Shown piece after piece: positions 22,495 through 29,703 of a stretch of 42,408 nt of DNA (positions are counted from its first letter, which is position 1; each line of letters starts with the position of its first letter). Source of the DNA: Acidobacteriota bacterium (lineage in GTDB: Bacteria; Acidobacteriota; UBA6911); NCBI GenBank assembly GCA_012729555.1, contig JAAYCX010000001.1, positions 1-42,408 on the forward strand, given 5' to 3'. Below the pieces are notes generated by a model that saw only the letters and a program-made list of their open reading frames with translations, had not been told where the DNA came from and made no database searches. A program made the translations under genes and the position numbers.

Positions 22495-23709
22495 TCAGTC
22501 TTCGGGGCGCTCCCCTTCGGGCGCCATCTTGACGAGCCGGGGGTCGAAGCGGGCAACGATCTCGACCAGGTCGGCCTGGGCCGCCATCACGGCGTGGATG
22601 TCCTTGTACCCCATCGGCACCTCGTCCAGCCCCGCCGAGATCAGCACCACCCCCCGCCCGGCCAGGAAGCGGCGCCCCTCCTGCCAGCTGTAGCGGGTCC
22701 GCGTCTGGGTGCGGCTCATCCTCCTCCCCGCGCCGTGCGCGGCCGAGTTCATCGCCGCGGCCGTCCCCTTTCCCCGGACCACGAAGCCGGGGGTGGCCAT
22801 CGATCCGGGGATGACGCCGAGCGCCCCGGCGCCCGCCGGCGTGGCCCCCTTGCGGTGCACCACGACGTCCACCCCGAAATGGCGCTCCCTCCAGGCGAAG
22901 TTGTGGTGGTTCTCGACCGCCGCGATCACCTCGGCCCCCAGCAGCCGGACCAGGTCGCGGTGGATGAGGTGGTGGTTGGCGGCCGCGTAGCGCCCCATCA
23001 GTTCCATCGCGCGCCAGTACTCCTCCCCCTCGCCCCCCGGGAGGTCGAGCCAGGCGAGCTGTTTCAGCTCGCGCGGCAGCTCCCGGTGCCGGTCCATGGC
23101 CAGCCGGCTGTACCAGGTGGCCACCTGCCCGCCGACGCCGCGGCTGCCGCTGTGGCTCAAGAGAGCCGTGTAGACGCCGGGGGGAAGGCCCAGTTCCGCC
23201 CGTTCGAGGGTCAGGGTGCCGAACTCCACGAAGTGGTTGCCCGAGCCGCTCGAGCCGAGCTGGAACCGGGCCTTGTCCCGGTTGCGGCGCGTGACGGGGC
23301 TGAAGCCCCAGTCCTCTTCCATGACCGGGTGGTCCTTCGGCTTTTTGAACCCCTCCCCGACGCCGAAGACCGTCGCTTTCTCCAGGGCGGAGCGCAGCCG
23401 CCCCTCCTCCCCCCGGATGGCCGACGGCGGGAGATCGAGTACGCTCATCTTCATGCGGCAGGCGATGTCCATCCCCACGGCATAGGGGATCACGGCGTCG
23501 CGGACGGCCAGCACCCCGCCGATGGGGAGCCCGTAGCCGACGTGGGCGTCGGGCATCAGGGCGCCCGCGACCGCGACCGGGAGGCTGCAGGCGTTTTCCA
23601 TCTGCCGGAGCGAATCGGCGTCCATGTCCGACCCCCATCGGCGCCAGGGGGCCGGCTCCCCGCGGCGGGGGACGCCGGCTGCGGCTATAGGCGGATCGCG
23701 TCTCTTCAT
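22495..23709 (-). CDS. rtcB: RtcB-family RNA ligase
   Basis: 404 residues. RtcB joins RNA 2',3'-cyclic phosphate and 5'-OH ends using GTP and Mn. Signatures: ALMPDAHVGYGLPIGGVLA, VGMDIACRM (Asp81/Cys84 metal ligands), SSGSGNHFVEFG, LLSHSGSRGVGG, the RKGATPAGAGALGVIPGS loop, and SAAHGAGRRMSR, with the histidine that carries GMP. In most family members the metal motif reads DIGCGM; here the two small residues are Ala and Arg (DIACRM), as in some divergent RtcB groups. ATG 23709 lacks a good ribosome site, so the start is uncertain (a TTG at 23745 or a later ATG at residue 29 are alternatives). No RtcA or archease gene is adjacent. Confidence 0.88.
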   Translation of the reverse strand: MKRRDPPIAAAGVPRRGEPAPWRRWGSDMDADSLRQMENACSLPVAVAGALMPDAHVGYGLPIGGVLAVRDAVIPYAVGMDIACRMKMSVLDLPPSAIRGEEGRLRSALEKATVFGVGEGFKKPKDHPVMEEDWGFSPVTRRNRDKARFQLGSSGSGNHFVEFGTLTLERAELGLPPGVYTALLSHSGSRGVGGQVATWYSRLAMDRHRELPRELKQLAWLDLPGGEGEEYWRAMELMGRYAAANHHLIHRDLVRLLGAEVIAAVENHHNFAWRERHFGVDVVVHRKGATPAGAGALGVIPGSMATPGFVVRGKGTAAAMNSAAHGAGRRMSRTQTRTRYSWQEGRRFLAGRGVVLISAGLDEVPMGYKDIHAVMAAQADLVEIVARFDPRLVKMAPEGERPED

Positions 23710-23771
23710 GCCATAATCATGTCCGGAAGAGGGGGGGGGCGTCAATCCCGGGCAACGGAGGAGGGAACGGT

Positions 23772-24539
23772 ATGGGACGGATATGCGGCTGTGCGTGGGT
23801 GGCTTTGGCGCTTTTGGCTGCGGCGAGGCTTTCGCCCGGAGCGCCCGGAGCGGAGGAGCAGAAATTCTTCGTGGAGTTCGAAGCCGGGCCCGCCTGGCAG
23901 GCCAGGAACGACGTCCGCATCCCGAACAGCGACGCCGGGACGAAATTCTCGCTGCGCGATCTGCAGGGGACGGGGCCCTTTGCGGCCCCGAGGGTGACGA
24001 TCTTCGTGAAGCTGGCGCCGAAGCACGAAATCGGTTTTCTGGCGGCGCCGCTTTCGATCAAGGCCGCCGGTTCCCTCGATCGCCCGGTCGAGTTCGCGGG
24101 GGCGTCCTTCCCGGAGGGACCCGGCGTCGAGGCCGTCTACCGCTTCAACTCCTACCGGGCGACCTACCGCTACCGGGTCTGGCAGGGGGAGCGCTGGACC
24201 TGGAAGCTGGGGGTGACGGGAAAGATCCGCGACGCCAGGATCGAACTCCGCAGCGGCGACACCGTCGCCGTGGACGACAACCTGGGCTTCGTCCCGCTGG
24301 TCCACCTGGACGGGGTATGCAGGCTCGGGGAGCGCTGGAGGCTCGACGTCAACGCCGACGGCCTGGGCGCCCCGCAGGGGCGCGCGATCGACCTGGCGCT
24401 CAAGGCGCGCTATGAGTTCTCCCCGAACTGGTCGGCGAGCGCGGGATACCGCATGCTCGAGGGGGGGGCCGACGTGGACAAGGTGTACACCTTCGCCTGG
24501 GTCCACTACGCCGTCGCCGGCATCCGGTTCGGGTTTTAG
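23772..24539 (+). CDS. Outer-membrane beta-barrel protein
   Basis: 255 residues. A signal peptide (VALALLAAARLSPGAPGA) leads into strands of an 8-10-stranded barrel: FFVEFEAGPAWQARNDV, RVTIFVKLAPKHEIGFLAAP, YRATYRYRVWQ, WKLGVTGKIRDARIEL, KARYEFSPNWSASAGYRML and a terminal VAGIRFGF ending in Phe, the BAM recognition pattern. Function unknown; OmpW/OmpA-like in shape only. CGGAGGAGG precedes ATG 23772. It converges with the cytochrome gene (14 bp between stops). Confidence 0.75.
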   Translation: MGRICGCAWVALALLAAARLSPGAPGAEEQKFFVEFEAGPAWQARNDVRIPNSDAGTKFSLRDLQGTGPFAAPRVTIFVKLAPKHEIGFLAAPLSIKAAGSLDRPVEFAGASFPEGPGVEAVYRFNSYRATYRYRVWQGERWTWKLGVTGKIRDARIELRSGDTVAVDDNLGFVPLVHLDGVCRLGERWRLDVNADGLGAPQGRAIDLALKARYEFSPNWSASAGYRMLEGGADVDKVYTFAWVHYAVAGIRFGF

Positions 24540-24552
24540 CCGTTCAGGACGG

Positions 24553-25314
24553 CTAGTGCGGGTCCTCGTGGCACGTATCGCACGACATGCTGCTGGCGAC
24601 GTTGGCCTTGACGCCCGCGGGCCCGTGGCACGCCTGGCACCCTTCGGAGAACGCGTTCAGCTTTTCCTTGTACGTCATCTTCCCCCGGCTGTACTCGTTG
24701 AGCATGGAGACGATCTTGACCGCGGCGTCGGCGACCAGGCGGTTGCAGCGCTCGAAATGCTGGGGCGTCATCAGCTTCAGGCCCGAGGCGTTGGCCCAGC
24801 GGGTCGAGGAGACGTGGCAGAGGTTCGATCCCGACACGGAGGTGACGTCCGGAATCTGGTGTCTGGGGTCCTTGGGCTTGTAGACGGGCAGGGGGGCCTT
24901 TTCGTACCAGAGGGACATTTCCCCGCAGAGGGCGAACATCTCCTCCTGGCTTTTCGCGAACAGGCCGAACAGCATCCCGGCGGCGTTGACGGTGCCGCAG
25001 AGGGAGCCGATCCCGCCGATGCCGCCGCTGCCGTAGACGGTGGCGTCCACCGGGAAGGTGTTATAGGGGGCCCCGTACTTGTCTCCCAGGGTGCCGAGCA
25101 CCGCCTCGAGAACGCCGTACATGCATCCGACCTTGGCCCAGGCGGAGGCGTACGCCCTCTCCTGGATCGATTCGGGCGGAAGCTCCTTCCACTCCCAAGG
25201 GGTCTTCACCGCGGCATCGGCCGCTACCCGGGAATTGGCCGCATACAAGAGGGTTCCCCCGATCGTGGCGGCGCCGAGGCCGAGGGCCCGGCGCCGGGTG
25301 ATGATGGTATCCAT
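24553..25314 (-). CDS. Split-Soret-type di-heme cytochrome c, Tat-exported
   Basis: 253 residues. The N-terminus TRRRALGLGAATIGGTLLYA is a Tat-like leader. The body has the C_GCAxxG_C_C-type segment (GGIGGIGSLCGTVNAAGMLFG, about 97-117). Two c-heme motifs are at the C-terminus, CQACH (226-230) and CDTCH (245-249), plus NLCHVSS (Cys166-His167) as a possible extra ligand. This arrangement matches the split-Soret cytochrome c known from Desulfovibrio, where hemes of two subunits stack. It is predicted to be periplasmic and an electron carrier or redox enzyme with unknown partner. No ccm genes are in the window. A DUF401 permease lies upstream on the same strand, starting about 1.3 kb away and separated by 43 bp. 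Confidence 0.8.
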   Translation of the reverse strand: MDTIITRRRALGLGAATIGGTLLYAANSRVAADAAVKTPWEWKELPPESIQERAYASAWAKVGCMYGVLEAVLGTLGDKYGAPYNTFPVDATVYGSGGIGGIGSLCGTVNAAGMLFGLFAKSQEEMFALCGEMSLWYEKAPLPVYKPKDPRHQIPDVTSVSGSNLCHVSSTRWANASGLKLMTPQHFERCNRLVADAAVKIVSMLNEYSRGKMTYKEKLNAFSEGCQACHGPAGVKANVASSMSCDTCHEDPH

Positions 25315-25357
25315 CTGGACGCTCCTTTCAATGTGAACACGCCATGGCTTCCCTATA

Positions 25358-26650
25358 TTAATACATCCAGCGCAAAAAGAGGAAATATCCTATGTTCAGC
25401 AGGGCCGTGATCAGCGCCGAGGGGAGGATGTGGCGGTAGACGGGGCCGTAGGTGGTGCCGAAATAGCGGTTGCTGACGATCTGGCAGACATGGATCGGGC
25501 TCATCATCTGCCCGAGGTGTCCGAAGGTGTAGGAGAGCGGGATGTAGGCGAAGGCGCCGGCGGCCCCGTCCACGGCGCCGACGAGGTTGAGTACGATCGG
25601 CAGCGCGGTGCCGACGAATCCGACGGCGATCCCGGTGACGAACCCGGCGATGAAGGGGAGGATGGCGACGACCAGGACCAGGGGGACGTGCAGGTTCTGC
25701 AGTTCCGCCGCTATCCGGCTGGGCGCGTCGACAGCCTCGAGGGTGTGCTGGAAGATCAGGATGGCGAAGATCAGTCCGGCCAGGGAATAGGTCCCCGGCT
25801 GCCAGAAGGCCTTCCGGAGCGCTTCGCGGCCGAGCCCGCCGCCGAGGACGGTCCAGAGGATGCTCCCCAGCAGCCCGATGACGAGCGGCCCGTGCTTCAG
25901 GATCATCCCGGGGAGCGAATCGGCCGGGACCCGGTCGAGCAGGAGGCCGGCGAGGAGGTAGGCGGCCCCCCAGCCGAGGAGGATCACCCAGATCGACGCG
26001 GTCGCCCCGAGGAGCCTGCGTTTGGTCCCCGCGGGAGGGGGCGCGCTTGGGGCCTGCAGGTCGGCGGGGATCCCCCGCAGCATCACGAGACCGCCCAGAA
26101 ACATCGCCGCCGTGCCGAAGATCATCAGGGCGGTCCAGGCGGGGATGGCCCGGTGGGTCAGCGCCATCGCCAGGAGCACTCCCGGGTAGAGGGGCCAGAA
26201 GAACTCCCAGATATGGCGGAACCAGTAGTTGATCGAGGAGAGGAGGGAACGGGCCACCTCCGACCGGCCGCTGGCCGATTCCACCATCGGGGCGGAAAAG
26301 ATGGCGCCCCCGGGCATGGGGAGCAGCCCGATCAGCGCGGGCATGGCGACCATGGTCGCTACGGGGCGCCGCAGCATCCCGTGGGCCAGCGTGACGATCT
26401 CCTCCAGCCGCCCGCTCTCGCGCATCAGGACGGACAGTCCCAGCAGCAGGGCCGTGACGAGGGCCAGGGCGATGGTCTGTGGGGCGGTGGCCCCGCTCCA
26501 GGCCGCGCGCGCCAGCTGCGGGCCGTCGAGCCCGAAGCCCAGCCCCACGGCCGCGCTCCCCAGGACTATGGAAAGCCCCAGCGGCACGCGCACCCGGGCG
26601 CAAAGCAGGATCAGGCCGAAGGCCCCGAGGGTGACCGAGAGTGCGAACAT
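25358..26650 (-). CDS. DUF401-family integral membrane protein
   Basis: 430 residues with roughly ten membrane segments in two related halves. Family signatures are LIGLLPMPGGAIFSAPMVES near residue 105, IWEFFWPLYPGVLLA, and the second-half repeat ILPFIAGFVTGIAVGFVGTA with SYTFGHLGQMMSPIHVC. DUF401 is part of the ion-transporter-like permeases; the substrate is unknown. The ATG at 26650 is preferred over a TTG three codons upstream, though neither has a clear ribosome site. It precedes the split-Soret cytochrome on the same strand; whether they cooperate is unknown. Confidence 0.85.
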   Translation of the reverse strand: MFALSVTLGAFGLILLCARVRVPLGLSIVLGSAAVGLGFGLDGPQLARAAWSGATAPQTIALALVTALLLGLSVLMRESGRLEEIVTLAHGMLRRPVATMVAMPALIGLLPMPGGAIFSAPMVESASGRSEVARSLLSSINYWFRHIWEFFWPLYPGVLLAMALTHRAIPAWTALMIFGTAAMFLGGLVMLRGIPADLQAPSAPPPAGTKRRLLGATASIWVILLGWGAAYLLAGLLLDRVPADSLPGMILKHGPLVIGLLGSILWTVLGGGLGREALRKAFWQPGTYSLAGLIFAILIFQHTLEAVDAPSRIAAELQNLHVPLVLVVAILPFIAGFVTGIAVGFVGTALPIVLNLVGAVDGAAGAFAYIPLSYTFGHLGQMMSPIHVCQIVSNRYFGTTYGPVYRHILPSALITALLNIGYFLFLRWMY

Positions 26651-26721
26651 AACCCGCAATCATGCCAAGGCGCGGCCCGAAAGTCCAATCCGGGATTCCG
26701 CCGGCCTCGAGGGGGGGAGGG

Positions 26722-27573
26722 TCAGAGCCCCCCGGCCGCCTGGTAGGAAACCCAGTTTTTCGTGATGGTGCGCCGGATGTCTTTCACCATCATGATCTCC
26801 AGGTCCAGCCGGAGGTCGAAGTCGAGAGGGGTCCAGATGTCGGGGGCCACCCGCTGGTAATCCATCCTCCCGTCGGTGTTGCGAATGACGGCCAGGAGCC
26901 CTCCCCAGTACTTGAAGGGATGGCGCAGGGCGAACTCGATCCGCACGGCGCCGTAATCCTCCCGGGCGATCCAGAACCTTCCGGTCGACTGGTTCAGCGC
27001 CCGGTCCATCCGGTTGCGCACCGGTAGCTTTCCCGGCCTGGGCTTGAAGGCGATCACCCAGCAGTTGTGGCCCCGCACGGTCTCCGTCCCCTCGAGCCGG
27101 AACTCGTAGCGGTCCACGAATTCGCGGTTGAAGCGGATGCCCGGCTCCTGTTCGGGCTGGGGGTGCCGGCCCTCGGCCCGCCGCCTGGCCACTTCGCGGA
27201 GGAACGACTCCCTCCGCTTCCGTTCTTCCCGCTTTTCCCCCTCGTCGAGGGGACGGCCGTTTTTCTCGATCAGCTCCTCGAAGAGGGCGCCGCCGACCGG
27301 GTATTGACGGTAACGGAAGGTCTCCGTTTTGACCGGCCTTCCCTCGGCGTCGAGCGAGCGGACGACCGACAGCGCTTCCGATTCGAAAACGGCCTCCGCC
27401 TGCGCCTCATACTGGGCCTCCGCCCTGGTGACGGCGCGATGGAGGATGCCGGCCGCGCGGTCCGCGGGGGTCTCCGTTCCCGGGGAGATCGAGGGGAGGA
27501 GGGCCGCGAGAACGGCCGCGCCGAGCGTGAGGGTGATCGATTTTTTCGGACGGCGGGAAAAATGACGGTTCAA
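26722..27573 (-). CDS. Secreted LolA-like protein (outer-membrane lipoprotein-sorting type)
   Basis: 283 residues. A signal peptide (KKSITLTLGAAVLAALLPSIS) precedes a charged, helical half (EKREERKRRESFLREVARRR). A LolA/LolB-like curved sheet follows: FVDRYEFRLEGTETVRGHNC, WVIAFKPRPGKLPV, TGRFWIAREDYGAVRIEFAL, PDIWTPLDFDLRLDLEIMM and KNWVSYQ. Such proteins bind lipids or lipoproteins in the periplasm. The start is taken as TTG 27573 because GGAAGGGG lies six bases upstream and the signal peptide follows directly; there is no ATG at a suitable place. The gene follows the lipoprotein gene on the same strand, with a 12-bp-stem hairpin between. Confidence 0.65.
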   Translation of the reverse strand: MNRHFSRRPKKSITLTLGAAVLAALLPSISPGTETPADRAAGILHRAVTRAEAQYEAQAEAVFESEALSVVRSLDAEGRPVKTETFRYRQYPVGGALFEELIEKNGRPLDEGEKREERKRRESFLREVARRRAEGRHPQPEQEPGIRFNREFVDRYEFRLEGTETVRGHNCWVIAFKPRPGKLPVRNRMDRALNQSTGRFWIAREDYGAVRIEFALRHPFKYWGGLLAVIRNTDGRMDYQRVAPDIWTPLDFDLRLDLEIMMVKDIRRTITKNWVSYQAAGGL

Positions 27574-27597
27574 TTCAAGCCCCTTCCGGGTGCTGGC

Positions 27598-27626
27598 GGC
27601 AGGCGGGGGCGTAACCCCCGCCTGCC
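27598..27626 (-). terminator. Perfect 12-bp hairpin between two minus-strand genes
   Basis: GGCAGGCGGGGG pairs with CCCCCGCCTGCC around a CGTAA loop, eight bases past the lipoprotein stop. No T-run follows. It is more likely an mRNA-stabilising or attenuating stem between two co-directional genes than a full terminator. Confidence 0.5.
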
Positions 27627-27634
27627 GGTCGTGG

Positions 27635-28378
27635 CTATCGGATCGAGGCTTCCAGGGGGGCCGTGAGCTCGAAGGTGATGGGGGTTTCGCCCGCGACCTC
27701 GGCCGGGTCGCCATGGGTGGCCAGGGCGGCCCCGGTGCCCGCGGCGCCGCCGACGCCGGCCCCGATCGCCGCGCCCTTGCCGCCGCCCGCGATCGCCCCG
27801 ATCGCGGCGCCGATGCCGGCGCCGATGCCGACCTTGGTGGCGTCCTTTTTCACGCTGGTCTTGGCCTGTACGCCGTAAGCGTCAGTCACGATGGAAACCT
27901 CCTGCCCGTCGGCCAGGGTCAGCCGGGTGAGCTTCAGGGAAAGGGAAGCGACCCCCTTGACCCTGCCCCCGGGATCCGCTTCGGCCACGATGCCGGTGAC
28001 CAGGGCCCCGCGCCGGGCGACGACACGGTTGCCGTCGACGATGTCCTTGTCAAGGGAGGCTTCAAAAACGTCCCCGGTCTGGTGGGTCTTGGTCGAGATC
28101 GGGGAGGAGGTGACGACCGCGACGGGCGTCCCCGGGGGGAGGCTGACGGCGCGGGCCGCGGGGGCGGGCGCAGGTGCCGGGGCCGGCTGGCGGGTCGCGG
28201 AGGCGGGCCGCGCCGCGGGGGCGGGCGCCGGAGCCGCGCTTTGCGTCGTCTCTTCGGCCGCCGGCTGTTCCGGATCCTCCAGTTCGGACGTCTGCTGTGT
28301 CCCGCACCCCGAGAAAGTCAGGCAAAGCAGCGCCGCACCCAGGATGGCCAGAAAGAACAGCTGAGATCGGTGTTTCAT
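27635..28378 (-). CDS. Glycine-zipper lipoprotein
   Basis: 247 residues. It has a lipoprotein signal with lipobox TFSGC (Cys25), then a low-complexity Ala-Pro linker (residues ~45-80). Next is a domain with LPPGTPVAVVTSSPISTKTHQ, TGDVFEASLDKDIVDGNRVVARRGA, and late on a glycine zipper (VGIGAGIGAAIGAIAGGG followed by KGAAIGAGVGGAAG, about 187-218). Glycine zippers insert into or span membranes. It is anchored in the outer or inner leaflet; role unknown, possibly envelope stress-related. ATG 28378 has GGAGG eleven bases upstream. Its 5' leader contains an 8-bp-stem hairpin (28414-28437). Confidence 0.75.
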   Translation of the reverse strand: MKHRSQLFFLAILGAALLCLTFSGCGTQQTSELEDPEQPAAEETTQSAAPAPAPAARPASATRQPAPAPAPAPAARAVSLPPGTPVAVVTSSPISTKTHQTGDVFEASLDKDIVDGNRVVARRGALVTGIVAEADPGGRVKGVASLSLKLTRLTLADGQEVSIVTDAYGVQAKTSVKKDATKVGIGAGIGAAIGAIAGGGKGAAIGAGVGGAAGTGAALATHGDPAEVAGETPITFELTAPLEASIR

Positions 28379-28609
28379 GATAATCGTATCCTCCGAAGTA
28401 AGTTTGTCGATCCGGGGGCGCGTTTCCGGGCGCCCCCCTGAATCATTGCGCCTCGTCAAGGCAGGCCTATCCATGAACTATACTCTTTGCGGTGACGGCA
28501 CGCCACCCGGGAGTACGGGTTTGGTGTCCCGCGTCACAAAAGGCGGTCCAAATCCGAGGTTGAGCCGTCGGGCGGAAACCTCTACTATGTACGCCTCTTT
28601 CCAGATGAG

Positions 28610-29206
28610 GTGCGCTTGGAGTTATTGAACCGGTTGAGCCGATACCTTGCCGTGATGGGCATTCCGGGCCTTCTGGCCATATCTTTCCTGGATTCGGCCG
28701 CGGTCCCGCTCGCGGGGGGGCCGGATGCCGTGCTGATGCTCCTTTCCTGGCGCCGCCCGGAACTCCTGCTCTGGATCGCGCTCGCGGCCACGGTCGGGTC
28801 CACCCTGGGCTGTTTCGTGCTCTACGGCATCGGGCGCAAAGGGGGGGAAAAGGCGCTGGCCCGTTTCGATCCGGGTAAGGTCTCCCGCATGGAGAGGCGA
28901 ATGCGGGATTACGGCGTGTGGCTCGTCGCGGCTTCGGTCATGGCCCCTCCCCCGTTTCCCACCAAGCTCGTCGTCCTCGCCTCGGGGGTGCTGGGGACGG
29001 GGAAAGGGCGGTTCGGTCTCGCGGTCTTCGCCGGGAGGTTCGTGCGGTACCTGCTCGTGGCCTGTCTGGCCGCGCGGTACGGCGATCAGGCCGCCGGGGT
29101 GTTGAGCCGGCACTACCCGGCCGTTTCGGCCGTCCTGGCCGTCATTCTCGCGGTCCTCTTCCTCCTCCGGCGCCGGCGGCGCGCCCGGGGGCCGAAGCCG
29201 GTCTGA
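28610..29206 (+). CDS. VTT (DedA/SNARE-associated) family membrane protein
   Basis: 198 residues, four to five membrane segments. VTT-domain wording: GIPGLLAISFLDSAAVPLAGG, PDAVLMLLSW, then LAATVGSTLGCFVLYGIGRKGG, and MAPPPFPTKLVVLASGVLG, the re-entrant P-rich loop. DedA-family proteins are half-conserved envelope proteins implicated in lipid flipping. The GTG at 28610 has a poor ribosome site. TTG 28616 (AGG five bases upstream) is a reasonable alternative, and the frame is open, without a start codon, back to 28496. It ends in an Arg-rich cytoplasmic tail. Confidence 0.75.
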   Translation: MRLELLNRLSRYLAVMGIPGLLAISFLDSAAVPLAGGPDAVLMLLSWRRPELLLWIALAATVGSTLGCFVLYGIGRKGGEKALARFDPGKVSRMERRMRDYGVWLVAASVMAPPPFPTKLVVLASGVLGTGKGRFGLAVFAGRFVRYLLVACLAARYGDQAAGVLSRHYPAVSAVLAVILAVLFLLRRRRRARGPKPV

Positions 29207-29231
29207 CCCCCCGTCCGCAACGGGATCGGGG

Positions 29232-29453
29232 TCACCGGATCAGGCCGCGCGCCAGTTCCCACAGCCCGAGCAGGATGCGGAGGAGGTGGTCCCGGATGCG
29301 GGCGAGGGTCGATCCGGTTTCGTGAAGGAGGGACCGGAGGGTCCCGGGACTCCACGCTTCCAGCAGCGCGGCCGCGGCCGCCAGCAGGAGCGCCGCGAGC
29401 AGCAGCCGCCTGCCGGTGTCTTCGCCTCGGAGCATCACCTGACGTTCGGACAT
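29232..29453 (-). CDS. Small single-pass membrane protein, unknown
   Basis: 73 residues. A short polar start (MSERQVMLRGEDTGRR) is followed by one strongly apolar helix (LLLAALLLAAAAALLEAW) and an amphipathic C-terminal helix (SLLHETGSTLARIRDHLLRI). AAAGG lies seven bases before ATG 29453. The longer upstream frame is not credible. No family is recognised. Composition is normal for the region. It could be a real small membrane protein or chance coding. Confidence 0.5.
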   Translation of the reverse strand: MSERQVMLRGEDTGRRLLLAALLLAAAAALLEAWSPGTLRSLLHETGSTLARIRDHLLRILLGLWELARGLIR

Positions 29454-29703
29454 CGGGCCGCCTTTTCTCTTTCTCCGCGATCTGCACGCGTGGGACGATT
29501 CTATAGGAAATCGGAACGGGGCATGGTCAACAGAGCGTAAAGAATTGTGAACTTTTCGCGACCGGGCGCGGCCCGGGGGCCGATAAAAAGGACGATGGGG
29601 GCCGCAATCGTTGCGCGGAGCCCCCGCCTGACTTAAAGTATCGGTGACCGGGGCTCCGCGGCGGCACCGACTCCCGCGGCCCGATGACACAGGTGGGAAC
29701 GGA

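Noticed and set aside
28445-28609. Possible riboswitch upstream of the VTT-family gene
   Set aside because: The stretch has stem-forming segments, but I could not match it to a known riboswitch consensus, and the frame is open through much of it.
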